From Thiomonas sp. X19 (GTDB taxonomy: Bacteria; Pseudomonadota; Gammaproteobacteria; Burkholderiales; Burkholderiaceae_C): a DNA stretch of 64,000 nt. A model generated the notes under the pieces. The model was not told where the DNA came from. It worked only from the letters and a program-made list of their open reading frames with translations, and did not search any database. The stretch spans positions 1,587,060 through 1,651,059 of the forward strand of contig NZ_LT605203.1 of NCBI RefSeq assembly GCF_900089495.1, in the 5' to 3' direction. The stretch's first letter is position 1; every line of letters starts with the position of its first letter. Shown here in pieces: positions 39,938 to 48,368 of this stretch. The position numbers and the translations under genes were made by a program.

Positions 39938-40266
39938 CCTTGTCGCTCGACGAAGCATCCAGCTTCCTGAAACTGCACCCACAGGAGGTTAGCAAGCGCG
40001 CACGTCTTGGCATTCTTCCAGGTGCCAAAGTTGGGCGGCGATGGGTCTTCATCGAAACCGATCTGGCGGACTACCTGCGATCCCTTTACCCAACTCGAAC
40101 CCAGGCTGTTTCGGCGTCCCTGCGCTATCGCCGCCCCGAATCATGGCACTCTACAAACGCAAAAAAATCTGGTGGATCGATTTCACCACTCCAAGCGGCG
40201 AACGCGTTAGAACGTCTGCTTGCAGCGGAGACAGAGCCCAGGCGCAAGAACTGCACGACAAGCTGA
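39931..40266 (+). CDS. Excisionase-like HTH protein
   Basis: The N-terminal half (residues 1-55) is a helix-turn-helix of the MerR/excisionase type: LSLDEASSFLKLHPQEVSKR, then GILPGAKVGRRWVFIETDLADYL. Such proteins bind att DNA and bias integrases toward excision. The start overlaps the rep stop (ATGCTGA). The last 41 codons overlap the integrase gene in a different frame (40143-40266). The C-terminal part has no recognisable domain and may exist only because of this overlap. Confidence 0.78.
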   Translation: MLTLSLDEASSFLKLHPQEVSKRARLGILPGAKVGRRWVFIETDLADYLRSLYPTRTQAVSASLRYRRPESWHSTNAKKSGGSISPLQAANALERLLAAETEPRRKNCTTS

Positions 40267-40949
40267 AGGCGGAAGCCTGGCGCGTTGCAAAGCTCGGCGA
40301 GAAGCCTGTGCGCACCTGGGATGAGGCCGCATTGAAATGGCTTGAAGAGTCGTCGCACAAGGCCACCTATGCTGAGGACAAGGCCAAGCTGCGATGGTTG
40401 CAGCCACACTTGTCGATGCGACGTTTGGACTCGTTGACCCGCGAAGTAATCGCCGAGATTGCGGGCAAGAAGGCCGGCGTGTCATCCAACTCGACGGCTA
40501 ATCGCTACCTCGCTTTGATCCGTGCGATTCTGCGCAAGGCCTGGTTGGAGTGGGAATGGCTCGACCGTGCCCCGAAGGTTTCGCTTTACCCTGAGCCTAA
40601 GCGTCGTGTGCGCTGGCTCACGCTGGAGCAGGCGCTGCGACTGCTTGCTGAACTGCCCGAGCATCAGCGCAATATGGTCGTGTTTGCGTTGGCGACAGGG
40701 TTGCGCCAGGCCAACGTGCGCGACTTGCGGTGGGACCAGATCGATATGGCTCGCAAGACGGCCTGGATTCACCCCGACGAGGCGAAGGCAGGGATGGGCA
40801 TAGGCGTGCCACTGAACGGCGACGCAATGGGCATCCTGGAACGTTGCAAGGGCGAGCATCCTGAAAGAGTGTTCACGTTTCGCGGCGAACCTATTGCCTA
40901 CGCCAACACCCGAGCATGGCGCGAAGCAGTTATTGCTCCGGCCCTATGA
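40143..40949 (+). pseudogene. int: Tyrosine integrase, N-terminal part (split by IS630)
   Basis: From the ATG at 40143 (MALYKRKKIWWIDFTTPSGE) the frame encodes the arm- and core-binding domains and the first catalytic Arg region (ALATGLRQANVRDLRWDQID). The integrase sequence proper ends at 40932. The remaining codons to the stop at 40949 belong to the inserted IS. Joined to 42048-42289 it would give about 343 residues. As it stands the product lacks the HxxR and Tyr motifs and should be inactive. Confidence 0.92.
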
Positions 40950-42045
40950 AGTATTAAGCAGCGTAGCGAACGCGCCGGTCCTGGAAGTAGCGCATCACAC
41001 GCTGCGGGTTTTGTTCCAGCATCGCCATATGGTCGTTCGCAGCTTCGCGTAATTTGGCCTTGGTTCGCACCGGCACGTGTTTGCCCATTTCCTGTTTGAG
41101 ATCGGCGTTGAGCCTCTCCTCAGGGTTGAGTTGGGGGCTGTAACTGGGCAGGTAAAACAGCTCGATCTGCGCGTGATGCAAGGCCACCCAAGCCTTCACC
41201 AACTTGCTGTGATGCACCCTCAGGTTGTCCAGAATCAGGAACACCTTCCTGCCTGCATCCTTGATCAACGCCTGCAAGAACTCGATCAGCTTGTCGGCAT
41301 CAAACGCCTCGTCGATGATCATCCAGCGGGTCTTGCCCTGGTTGGTGACCGTGGCGATCATCGAGAGCTTCTGGCGCGTCCCGCCCACCGCCATCGCCAC
41401 CGGTGTTTTGCCCGCAGGGGCAAAGCTTCTGCCGCGCACGTCCGTGTTGACCAGCGCGGTTTCGTCTCCCCAGTGGATTTCCCCGCCCTCAGCCCTGGCG
41501 CGCTGCTCGATGGCGGGGTATTCGCCCTCCAGCCAAGCCTGCACCGCCGCGGGGCTTTGCTCGTAGGCTCGCTTGATCGGCTTTTGTGGCGTAAAGCCCC
41601 AGCGGGTGAGGTACTTTCCAACGCTGCGCACCTGCAGTTTGATGTCGAACTCTTGTTCAATGAGTTGCATCACCGCAGCGCGGCTCCACAGGTGAAAGTC
41701 CATCTTGAGTTGCTCAGGACGCGTGTCAATGATCATGCGCTGGATCGTCTCTTCTTGCGCTTGACTGAGCACCCGACCGTCGCCTCTGGCGCGTCCCCGC
41801 CGAGTCGGTCGGATGGCGCTCCAGCCGCCGGCCTCGTACAAGTCGATGGCCGCTCGAACGGGCGGGTAACTCAGCCCCGTCATGTCCACGATCTGCATGA
41901 TCTTGATGCCCCGCTTGTACAACCTCACGACTTGCTTGCGCCGCTCATGAAGTTGCTCCAGTGTTTGCTTTCTTGCGTTTTCTTTTTCCATGGTCAATGG
42001 ATCAAGAAGCTTGCAGAAAGTTCATATTTTATGGGGCCTTATCTA
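40933..42045 (-). mobile_element. IS630-family insertion sequence within the integrase gene
   Basis: The element is 1113 bp. Its terminal repeats, read inwards, are TTGCTCCGGCCCTATGAAGT and TAGATAAGGCCCCATAAAAT, with about 17 matches in the first 25 bases. It is flanked by the TA duplication typical of IS630/mariner elements (40931-40932 and 42046-42047). Removing it with one TA rebuilds the integrase codons for REAVKRAGIENFRW exactly. Confidence 0.93.
40954..41997 (-). CDS. IS630-family transposase
   Basis: This 347-residue protein has an N-terminal HTH region (residues 20-80, IMQIVDMTGLSYPPVRAAID) and a DDE core with Asp in IHWGDETALV, Asp in FLILDNLRVHHS and Glu in LNPEERLNADLK. This is the IS630/Tc1-mariner pattern. 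The frame is intact, so the IS may still be active. It is the only gene between the terminal repeats of the element and runs opposite to the integrase. Confidence 0.95.
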   Translation of the reverse strand: MTMEKENARKQTLEQLHERRKQVVRLYKRGIKIMQIVDMTGLSYPPVRAAIDLYEAGGWSAIRPTRRGRARGDGRVLSQAQEETIQRMIIDTRPEQLKMDFHLWSRAAVMQLIEQEFDIKLQVRSVGKYLTRWGFTPQKPIKRAYEQSPAAVQAWLEGEYPAIEQRARAEGGEIHWGDETALVNTDVRGRSFAPAGKTPVAMAVGGTRQKLSMIATVTNQGKTRWMIIDEAFDADKLIEFLQALIKDAGRKVFLILDNLRVHHSKLVKAWVALHHAQIELFYLPSYSPQLNPEERLNADLKQEMGKHVPVRTKAKLREAANDHMAMLEQNPQRVMRYFQDRRVRYAA

Positions 42046-42047
42046 TA

Positions 42048-42289
42048 AGCGTGCAGGTATCGAGAATTTCCGCTGGCACGACTTGCGCCACACGTGGGCC
42101 AGTTGGCACGCTCAACGCGGAACACCGCTTTATGCCCTCCAGGAAATGGGTGGTTGGCAGACTCCGAGCATGGTTCGTCGTTACGCGCACCTTGCACCAA
42201 TGCACCTAGCGCCCCACGCCGAAGCACTGTCCGGTCTTCTTGACGGCACATCTACGGCACAAGGGCATGAAAAAGCCCCTGACGCATGA
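42048..42289 (+). pseudogene. int: Tyrosine integrase, C-terminal part (split by IS630)
   Basis: The frame beginning KRAGIENFRWHDLRHTWASW carries the catalytic HxLRHT box. GTPLYALQEMGGWQTPSMV and RRYAHLAPMHL follow, with the nucleophilic Tyr. It lacks its own start and would be translated only from a start inside the IS (41990). It ends 20 bp before the att repeat and tRNA-Lys gene, the usual place for an island integrase. Confidence 0.92.
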
Positions 42290-42308
42290 TGCCAGAGGCC
42301 TATGTTCA

Positions 42309-42354
42309 CTGGTGGGTCGTGCGTGACTCGAACACGCGACCAACGGATTAAAAG
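42309..42354. repeat. Right attachment site, within tRNA-Lys(TTT)
   Basis: The sequence is identical over 46 bases to 37799-37844. It covers the 3' half of the tRNA gene from the CCA end through the anticodon loop. Confidence 0.92.
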
Positions 42355-42385
42355 TCCGCTGCTCTACCGACTGAGCTAACGACCC
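42310..42385 (-). tRNA. tRNA-Lys (anticodon TTT), element integration target
   Basis: The minus strand gives GGGTCGT acceptor pairing with ACGACCC, D-arm GCTCAGTCGGTAGAGC, anticodon loop CTTTTAA (TTT, lysine), T-arm GTGTTCGAGTCAC and an encoded CCA. The gene is complete because the element supplied an identical 3' half on insertion. Confidence 0.96.
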
Positions 42386-42446
42386 AAAGCCATCAATCAT
42401 AGCAAAGGCCAGGCGACGGTTTCTTGGAAGTCTGGCATGGAGGAAT

Positions 42447-43253
42447 TCACGCGCGCTCACTCAAAGGGCGCATCGGCTGCATGACTGCTTCGAGCGCAAG
42501 GCTGGCAGCGACCATGCCGAAAGTGGCCGTGACCATGACGCTGGAGCCGTAGCCGGCGCAGTTGAGGCCCTGCGGGGCCTGGCCGGCCTGACTGCCATCG
42601 CCGGCCGTTGCCATGAATGCGGGCTCGGCCGAGCAGACGCAGGGCACGCCCATGGGGCCACTGCGCGGTGCGCCATGGGCGCGGCGCAGGCGGTAGCGCA
42701 CCTTGGCTAGCAGGGGGTCGTTGCGCACCTCGGCCAGGTCAAGAACCTGCGCCTGCTGTGGTTGGCGTTTGCCGCCTGCGGCGCCGGCCATGATGATGGC
42801 CAGTTTGTGCTGCAGCGCATGTGCAGCCAGGGAGGCTTTGGTGCGGGCCTGATCGCAGCAGTCGAGCAGGGCTTGCGCGTTCGCAGGGATGAGGCTGGCG
42901 AGGTTGTCGGGGCTGGCGAAGTCTTCCACTTCGTGCACCCTGCACGCAGGGTTGATGTCGGCGATGCGGGATGCCAGCGCCCGGACCTTGGCCATGCCGA
43001 GGGTGGAGTCGAGCGCTTGAATCTGGCGGTTGATGTTGGACTCGGCAACATGGTCGAGATCGATCAACGTCAGCGCGCCGATGCCGCTGCGAGCCAGCGC
43101 CTCCGCAGCCCAGGAGCCAACGCCGCCAACGCCGACGATGACGATATGGGCCGTGCGGATCCGGGCCGCGGCCTGCGCGCCGTAAAGCCGCGCCACGCCG
43201 CCGAAGCGGCGGTCAGGGTCGGGCAGATTGGCGCTGCAGGGCAGGGCTGACAT
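42447..43253 (-). CDS. tcdA: tRNA threonylcarbamoyladenosine dehydratase
   Basis: TcdA (CsdL) uses ATP to cyclise t6A37 of ANN-decoding tRNAs. This 268-residue E1-like protein has the nucleotide-binding motif IVGVGGVGSWAAEAL, the LIDLDHVAESNINRQ block typical of the TcdA branch of the ThiF/MoeB family, and YGSSVMVTATFG near the C-terminus. The start at 43253 gives the normal RFGGVARLYG N-terminal region after a short tail. It lies beside tRNA-Lys(TTT), itself a t6A-bearing tRNA. Confidence 0.93.
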   Translation of the reverse strand: MSALPCSANLPDPDRRFGGVARLYGAQAAARIRTAHIVIVGVGGVGSWAAEALARSGIGALTLIDLDHVAESNINRQIQALDSTLGMAKVRALASRIADINPACRVHEVEDFASPDNLASLIPANAQALLDCCDQARTKASLAAHALQHKLAIIMAGAAGGKRQPQQAQVLDLAEVRNDPLLAKVRYRLRRAHGAPRSGPMGVPCVCSAEPAFMATAGDGSQAGQAPQGLNCAGYGSSVMVTATFGMVAASLALEAVMQPMRPLSERA

Positions 43254-43307
43254 GGGAGGGATGAACGCAGCGAATAACGGGCCGCAGCTTCGAGCGAGGC
43301 GGGTGGT

Positions 43308-44549
43308 TCAACACGCCCGATCCAGCCGCCAGGCCTGGAACTTCACGCCCAGCACCCCGCCGCCGATGATGGAGGCCAGGGCAATCCAGCTCGTGATCGA
43401 CAGGGTGGACACGCCGGTGATGCCCTGGCCGATGGTGCAGCCCATGGCGGTGACGCCGCCGATGCCCATGAGCAAGCCGCCGACGATATGGTTGGCCGTG
43501 TCCTCCACTCCGGCCAGCCCTTCCCAGCGAAAACGCCGGGTGGCCAGCGCGTGCAGCGCGGAGCCGGCGATGACCCCGAACACCGAGACGATGCCAATGC
43601 TCAGCACATTGCTGGCGTCGCTGTACATGAGGAACCAGTACAGCGTATAGGCCAGCGGTGCGACGAAGGTGAACGACTCCATGTGGTTCCCGGTGCTGCC
43701 AACGTAAGCGTGCTGCAGCGTTTGCGGATCTTCCGCCACAAAGCCGAGGTGGCCGGACACCCACCACAGAGCCACGACCAGCGCGCCGATGCCGATGCCC
43801 CCGAGCAGATGCCGCGGGCTGCGCGCCTCGCGCGGCCACAGCGCCCATACCCCGAGCGCCAACGCCGTGCCGACGCCCAGGACGAGCAGCCAGGTGGGGC
43901 GGGCGATGGCGGTATGCCGGGCCAGGACCGAGGGCAGGTCTTGCGCGCCATTCAGCGCCACGGCGACGCGATCAAGCCCATAGACCCGCAACTCGGCGGT
44001 GATGCCGCGCAGCGTGGCGTAGGCTCCCACGGCCAGCATGACGAAGACCACCAGCGCCTTGAGGCTGCCCGCGCCCAGGCGCACCAGGGTCTTGCTGCCG
44101 CAGCCCGAAGCCAGCACCATGCCGAAGCCGAACATCACCCCGCCCAGCAGGGCCGAGAGCCACAGCACGCGGTTGGCGGTGTAGATGGTCTGGTCGGTGT
44201 TGATCAGACCCAGAGCCGCCAGGACATTGGTGCCCAGCAGCGCCGTGGCAATGGCCAGCGCCCACATGCGCATGCGCGTCCAGTCGCCGAAATTGACGAT
44301 GTCGGCAACCGAGCCCATGGCGCAGAACTGGGTGCGGTGCATGACGGCACCGAAGGCCACGCTCAGGAAAAACGTCCACCACAGTACGGTGGCGGTGAGG
44401 GCGGTGATGGAGAGGTCTTGCAAGGCAATGTTGATGAAGGGTGCGGAATGATCCGGGGTGGCGATGGGGCCGTTTGCTTGCGTTGCCGCATGGCAGTCGG
44501 GAATTGTCACACGCGGCTGCAATGCGGGTGAAACGACTCGGGTCTGCAA
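43308..44549 (-). CDS. YeeE/YedE-family (thiosulfate-type) transporter
   Basis: This membrane protein of up to 413 residues has about nine to ten hydrophobic segments and the family's conserved cysteines: TQFCAMGSVAD, LASGCGSKTLVR and TAMGCTIGQGITG. TsuA-type members import thiosulfate by passing it along such cysteines. It is long enough to contain both YeeE repeats. The start is uncertain: 44549 is a TTG, and a GTG at about 44510 (VTIPDCHA) is also possible. The first ATG lies within the family's conserved region. It fits a sulfur-using organism. Confidence 0.88.
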   Translation of the reverse strand: MQTRVVSPALQPRVTIPDCHAATQANGPIATPDHSAPFINIALQDLSITALTATVLWWTFFLSVAFGAVMHRTQFCAMGSVADIVNFGDWTRMRMWALAIATALLGTNVLAALGLINTDQTIYTANRVLWLSALLGGVMFGFGMVLASGCGSKTLVRLGAGSLKALVVFVMLAVGAYATLRGITAELRVYGLDRVAVALNGAQDLPSVLARHTAIARPTWLLVLGVGTALALGVWALWPREARSPRHLLGGIGIGALVVALWWVSGHLGFVAEDPQTLQHAYVGSTGNHMESFTFVAPLAYTLYWFLMYSDASNVLSIGIVSVFGVIAGSALHALATRRFRWEGLAGVEDTANHIVGGLLMGIGGVTAMGCTIGQGITGVSTLSITSWIALASIIGGGVLGVKFQAWRLDRAC

Positions 44550-44608
44550 GGGTATGCCGGCTGGATGCTTTTGCCGTTTCAGCCCGACTCAAGACTGCAT
44601 CGGCTTAG

Positions 44609-44737
44609 GGCGACACTGAACAAGTCCCTCGTGCGCATCGCATCCGCGCCATAGCTTGGGCTATGGCTGTGGTTTGCGCCTTGCATCCCATCCCGATGCA
44701 AGGCGCGCTGCATCACGGGAACTTGTTCAGCGTCGCC
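44609..44737. repeat. 129-bp multi-hairpin element between the YeeE gene and queC
   Basis: The ends GGCGACACTGAACAAGT (44609-44625) and ACTTGTTCAGCGTCGCC (44721-44737) are inverted copies with one mismatch. Inside are two further hairpins: CCATAG/CTATGG (44649-44666) and GCGCCTTGCAT/ATGCAAGGCGC (44676-44706, perfect 11 bp). It could be a MITE-like repeat or a structured RNA. The end sequence recurs in the stem after glyA. Confidence 0.7.
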
Positions 44738-44762
44738 TCAGGCAGCAGCAGGCTGGTGAGGA

Positions 44763-45494
44763 TCAGGACCGAGGTGGAGCGGGTTGATCGGCAGACTGGT
44801 AGCGTGTGGGGTCGGCCACGCCGGCTTCGACGAAGCCGGCGGCGCGGATGCGACAGGAATCGCACCGCCCGCAGGCGCGGCCCTGGTCGTCGGCCTGATA
44901 GCAGCTCACGGTCTGGCTGTAGTCAACGCCCAGGCGCAGGCCTTCGCGGATGATTTGCGCCTTGCTCAACCGGATGATGGGCGCACGCACGCGGATGTGG
45001 CCGCCCTCCACGCCGGCCTTGGTCGCGAGGTTGGCCAGACGCTCGAACGCGGCCACGAACTCGGGGCGGCAGTCCGGGTAGCCGGAATAATCGACCGCGT
45101 TGGCGCCGTAGAACAAATCGCGCGCCCCCAGCGCCTCGGCCCACGACAAGGCCAGCGCCAGCATCACGGTGTTGCGCGCGGGCACGTAAGTGATGGGAAT
45201 GCCGCCCTGCGCGCCTTCAGTGGGGACCAGCAGCGCGGTATCGGTGAGGGCCGAGCCGCCGAAACGCGCCAGATCGAGTTGGATGACTTCATGCCGTGCC
45301 GCACCCAGCGCCTGGGCCACCCGCCGCGCCGCATCCAGCTCGGCGCTGTGGCGTTGGCCGTAGTGCAAGGAGAGGGCGTAGCAGCTGAAGCCCTGGGCGC
45401 GCGCCTGGGCCAGCACGGTGGCTGAATCCAGGCCGCCCGACAGCAACACCACGGCGGGCGTGCCGGCCGCCACCGGTGCTGTTGCTTCAGCCAT
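44763..45494 (-). CDS. queC: 7-cyano-7-deazaguanine synthase
   Basis: QueC converts 7-carboxy-7-deazaguanine to preQ0 in queuosine synthesis using ATP and ammonia. This 243-residue protein has the PP-loop [15 protein letters not shown], the block [20 protein letters not shown] and a zinc site of four cysteines near the C-terminus (C-x9-C-x2-C-x2-C, starting SCYQADD). It begins 6 bp after the cpoB stop codon and is therefore last in the tolB-pal-cpoB-queC operon, a common arrangement. Confidence 0.96.
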   Translation of the reverse strand: MAEATAPVAAGTPAVVLLSGGLDSATVLAQARAQGFSCYALSLHYGQRHSAELDAARRVAQALGAARHEVIQLDLARFGGSALTDTALLVPTEGAQGGIPITYVPARNTVMLALALSWAEALGARDLFYGANAVDYSGYPDCRPEFVAAFERLANLATKAGVEGGHIRVRAPIIRLSKAQIIREGLRLGVDYSQTVSCYQADDQGRACGRCDSCRIRAAGFVEAGVADPTRYQSADQPAPPRS

Positions 45495-45500
45495 GCGCCT

Positions 45501-46322
45501 TCAGCGCAACTTGGCCAAGCGGTCCTTGGCGGCTTGCGCGGCTTCGGACTGCGGGTAGTTGTTCACCAGTTTTTGCAGCGTGAGCCTGGCTGCACGCACT
45601 TCGCGCAACTCCACCTGGCAATTGGCCAATCCGAGCATGGACTCGGGTATGCGGCTGCTGCCCGGGTAGCCGTTGATGAGGCCGTTGAAGGCCGTGACGG
45701 CATCCTTGTACTGCTTTTGCGCGTACAGGGAATTGGCCAGCCAATACTGCGCCTCCGAGGCATAGGGGCTCGATGGATACTGGGCCAGGAACGACTTGAA
45801 TTGGCTACCGGCCCCGGCAAAGTCGGAACTGCGGAAGGCCGCCAACGCCTGTTCGTAAGCCGCCTTTTCAGCCGGCTGCACGGTGTAGCTCTTGCCACCG
45901 ATCTGCACCGCCACCGGTTCCAGCGGCGCCATGCGCTGGCTCAGGTCTTTCTGGCTTGCGGCCACCTTGGCGATGGTGTTGTTGAGCTGGCGCGTGGTGG
46001 TGTCTTGCTGGCCACGCAGCTGGGCGATTTCAGTTTTGAGCTGCTCGATCTGATTCGCCAGATCGAGCAGCGAACTGCGAATCTGCTGGATCTGCTGCGC
46101 TTGCTGTGCCAATTGCGCCTGGTTGGCCTGCTGGTTTTGCGCAATCTGCCCGCGCAGATCCAGAATGGCGCGGCGCGCCTCGTTGTCGGGAAACATGTCG
46201 GCATGCGCCTGGGGCAGCCATGCCAGCCCGAGCCCAAGGCTGAGCAGCAGGGCCGGAGCCCCGCGGCGCAGTCGGGCGAACCCCGCAGGGCGGGGCGCTT
46301 CCATCGCGTTGTGCTGCATCAT
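45501..46322 (-). CDS. cpoB: Cell division coordinator CpoB (YbgF)
   Basis: CpoB is a periplasmic TolA-binding protein that links outer-membrane constriction with peptidoglycan synthesis. This 273-residue protein has a signal peptide (ALLLSLGLGLAWLPQAHA), a trimerising coiled coil rich in Gln and Ile/Leu (about 55-120) and C-terminal TPR repeats (about 150-270, AQYWLANSLYAQKQYKDAV). Its start codon overlaps the pal stop codon (ATGA), indicating translational coupling. Confidence 0.94.
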   Translation of the reverse strand: MMQHNAMEAPRPAGFARLRRGAPALLLSLGLGLAWLPQAHADMFPDNEARRAILDLRGQIAQNQQANQAQLAQQAQQIQQIRSSLLDLANQIEQLKTEIAQLRGQQDTTTRQLNNTIAKVAASQKDLSQRMAPLEPVAVQIGGKSYTVQPAEKAAYEQALAAFRSSDFAGAGSQFKSFLAQYPSSPYASEAQYWLANSLYAQKQYKDAVTAFNGLINGYPGSSRIPESMLGLANCQVELREVRAARLTLQKLVNNYPQSEAAQAAKDRLAKLR

Positions 46323-46864
46323 TTCTGGTAGACGATGTCCACACGGCGGTTTTCGGCGTAATCAGCCTCGGTGTTGCCCAGCGCCTTGGGCTTTTCCTTG
46401 CCGTAGCTGATGGCTTCCATCTGGCTGGGTTTCACGCCCAGCAGTTCCATGCCCTTCATCACCGCATCGGCACGTTTCTGGCCAAGCGCCAGGTTGTATT
46501 CACGGCTGCCGCGGGCATCGGTATTGCCTTGCAGTTGCACATGCGCGGCCGGGTGGCCGGTCAGGTACTGCGCATTGTTTTCCAGCACCGGGCGGTATCT
46601 GCCCTCGACCACATAGCTGTTGAAGGCGAAGAACACGCTCTTGGGCACGTCAGGGCCGGGGCCTGCGTTGTTTTCGGCCGGTGCCTGCACTGCAGCGACT
46701 TGGCTTTGCCCGGCGCCCTGGGCGTTGGCGCCCGCGGTGCCGCTCACTGGGGCAGCGGTCTTGGATTCGACAGGAGCCGGTTGCATTTTCACCCCCGAGG
46801 CGCAGCCGCCCAGGGTGAGCGCTGCGGCGAGGGCCGTGAGCAGAAGGGCAGAGCGTTGGTTCAT
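46319..46864 (-). CDS. pal: Peptidoglycan-associated lipoprotein Pal
   Basis: Pal anchors the outer membrane to peptidoglycan and interacts with TolB. This 181-residue protein has a lipoprotein signal with lipobox LGGC (lipidated C21), an Ala/Gln-rich linker (about 30-70) and an OmpA-like peptidoglycan-binding domain (about 75-181) with QLQGNTDARGSREYNLALGQ. A good ribosome binding site (GGAG) precedes the ATG. The 187-bp gap to tolB is longer than usual and may contain an internal promoter. Confidence 0.96.
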   Translation of the reverse strand: MNQRSALLLTALAAALTLGGCASGVKMQPAPVESKTAAPVSGTAGANAQGAGQSQVAAVQAPAENNAGPGPDVPKSVFFAFNSYVVEGRYRPVLENNAQYLTGHPAAHVQLQGNTDARGSREYNLALGQKRADAVMKGMELLGVKPSQMEAISYGKEKPKALGNTEADYAENRRVDIVYQK

Positions 46865-47051
46865 CGTGATTCTCCAAAAGGTCAGGGTTGTGCGTGATGG
46901 AAAAGGGTGTTTTGAGTCAGACGTGGTTCAACAACTGCGGTGCAACAATGAATTTTGCAGAGGATTCGGGAAGAATTCAACGGTGGGCGGCGAAGCGGGG
47001 GTGCGCTCATCAAGACATCGATCAGCACCGGATCGCGCAGAGCTTGAGGTT

Positions 47052-48368
47052 TCAATTGCCAGGCGTCCACGGACCCCAGGACGGCTCCCGAACCTGCAGA
47101 CCTGCCGCGGCCAACGTGGTGCGAACGCTGCCGTCCAGCGACACGGTTTTCAGCACCTCGGACCCGCCTTCATGGGCAGAGTACAGCAGGATTTGCCCGT
47201 TCGGGGCAAAACTCGGGTGCCCGTCGTCGGTGCCGTTGCCCAAGGGGCGGGTGTTGCCGGAAGCCAGGTCTTGCAGCCAAAGTTGGAAATTGTTGCCCTG
47301 CTGCGAAACGTAAGCAAGATTCTTGCCGTCAGCACTGATGGCGGGGCTGACGTTGTAGCCGCCGCTGAACGTGAGGCGACGCACGCCGCTGCCGTCCAGA
47401 CCCACCACATAGATCTGCGGCGAGCCGTCGCGGTCGCTCACGAAGTAGATGCTCTTGCCATCGGGCGCGAAGACCGGCTCGGTGTCGATGGATCCGCTGC
47501 GCATGAGCTGGCGCGGCTGGCCGCCCGAGCTCGGCATCAAGTAGATTTGCGAACGCCCGGTGAGCGTCAGCACCACGGCCATGGTGCGGCCGTCCGGCGA
47601 GAACGCCGGAGCGCTGTTCGTGCCTTTGAAATTGGCCAGCATGCGGCGCGCGCCATTGCGAATGTCTTGAACGAAAACGACCGGTTTGCCGGTTTCGAAC
47701 GACACATAGGCCAGGCTGCCGCCGCCCGGTGCCCAGGCAGGGGAGAGCAGCGGCTCGCGGCTGCGCAGCGCGGTGCGGGCGTTTTCGCCGTCGCTATCGG
47801 CCACGATCAGCGCGAAATTGTGCTGTCCGGCCTTGCTGATGTAGGCAATGCGCGTGGCGAACACGCCGCGCTGGCCCGTGAGCTTCTGGTAGATGAAGTC
47901 GGCGATGCGATGCGCGGCCAGGCGCAGATCGCCCGTGACCACCTGGTAGATCTCGCCGCCCATGTCGGCCTGTTTCACCGCGTCCCACAAGCGGAAGCGG
48001 ATCATCCAGCGGTTAGGCCCCTCGGGGGTGATGCTGCCGCCGGCCACGGCTTCCAGCGCCTGCGTGCGCCAAGCCGCATAGTTCGGCGGCCCCTGCTCGG
48101 TGAGCACGGCGCCGCCGAGGTTGGTGGTGCGGAACTGGCCACTGCGCGTGAGGTCGGCGCGGACGATGTCGGCAATCGGCTGCGGGCAGGAGTCCTGCCC
48201 TTTGAACGGCGCAATCCCGACGGGAATTTGCGTGGCGCCGATGCCGGAAACATCGATCTTGAACTGGGCCTGGGCGAGCGCGGGCAGGCCCAGCGTGGCA
48301 GCCGTGGCACCAACGGAGCGCAACCAGGGGCTGGAAAAGCTATTGAGTAGGAATTGGCGTCGCTTCAT
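47052..48368 (-). CDS. tolB: Tol-Pal system beta-propeller protein TolB
   Basis: TolB is the periplasmic partner of Pal and TolA. This 438-residue protein has a signal peptide, an N-terminal alpha/beta domain (about 37-165) and a six-bladed propeller with repeats such as FSPDGRTMAVV, FAPDGKSIYFVSDRDG and ISADGKNLAYVS. The signal peptide contains KRRQFLL, resembling a twin-arginine motif. tolA is not immediately upstream as in most bacteria. It lies 10.4 kb away, so tolB has its own promoter region. Confidence 0.96.
   Translation of the reverse strand: MKRRQFLLNSFSSPWLRSVGATAATLGLPALAQAQFKIDVSGIGATQIPVGIAPFKGQDSCPQPIADIVRADLTRSGQFRTTNLGGAVLTEQGPPNYAAWRTQALEAVAGGSITPEGPNRWMIRFRLWDAVKQADMGGEIYQVVTGDLRLAAHRIADFIYQKLTGQRGVFATRIAYISKAGQHNFALIVADSDGENARTALRSREPLLSPAWAPGGGSLAYVSFETGKPVVFVQDIRNGARRMLANFKGTNSAPAFSPDGRTMAVVLTLTGRSQIYLMPSSGGQPRQLMRSGSIDTEPVFAPDGKSIYFVSDRDGSPQIYVVGLDGSGVRRLTFSGGYNVSPAISADGKNLAYVSQQGNNFQLWLQDLASGNTRPLGNGTDDGHPSFAPNGQILLYSAHEGGSEVLKTVSLDGSVRTTLAAAGLQVREPSWGPWTPGN

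Larger units (their letters stand above)
37799..42354 (+). mobile_element. Small integrative element with HUH Rep and tyrosine integrase, inserted at tRNA-Lys(TTT)
   Basis: A 46-bp identical direct repeat (37799-37844 and 42309-42354) bounds the element. The repeat is the 3' part of tRNA-Lys(TTT), which remains whole on the integrase side. The content in order is an unknown 122-residue protein, an 11-residue-repeat protein, an HUH Rep, an excisionase-like HTH protein, and an integrase interrupted by an IS630-type element. Several of the genes overlap, which suggests one operon. The base composition of 38.1-39.2 kb is visibly less GC-rich than the surroundings. Without the IS (1115 bp including one TA) the element is about 3.4 kb, very small for an integrase-bearing island. 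With its integrase broken it is probably fixed in place. Confidence 0.88.
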
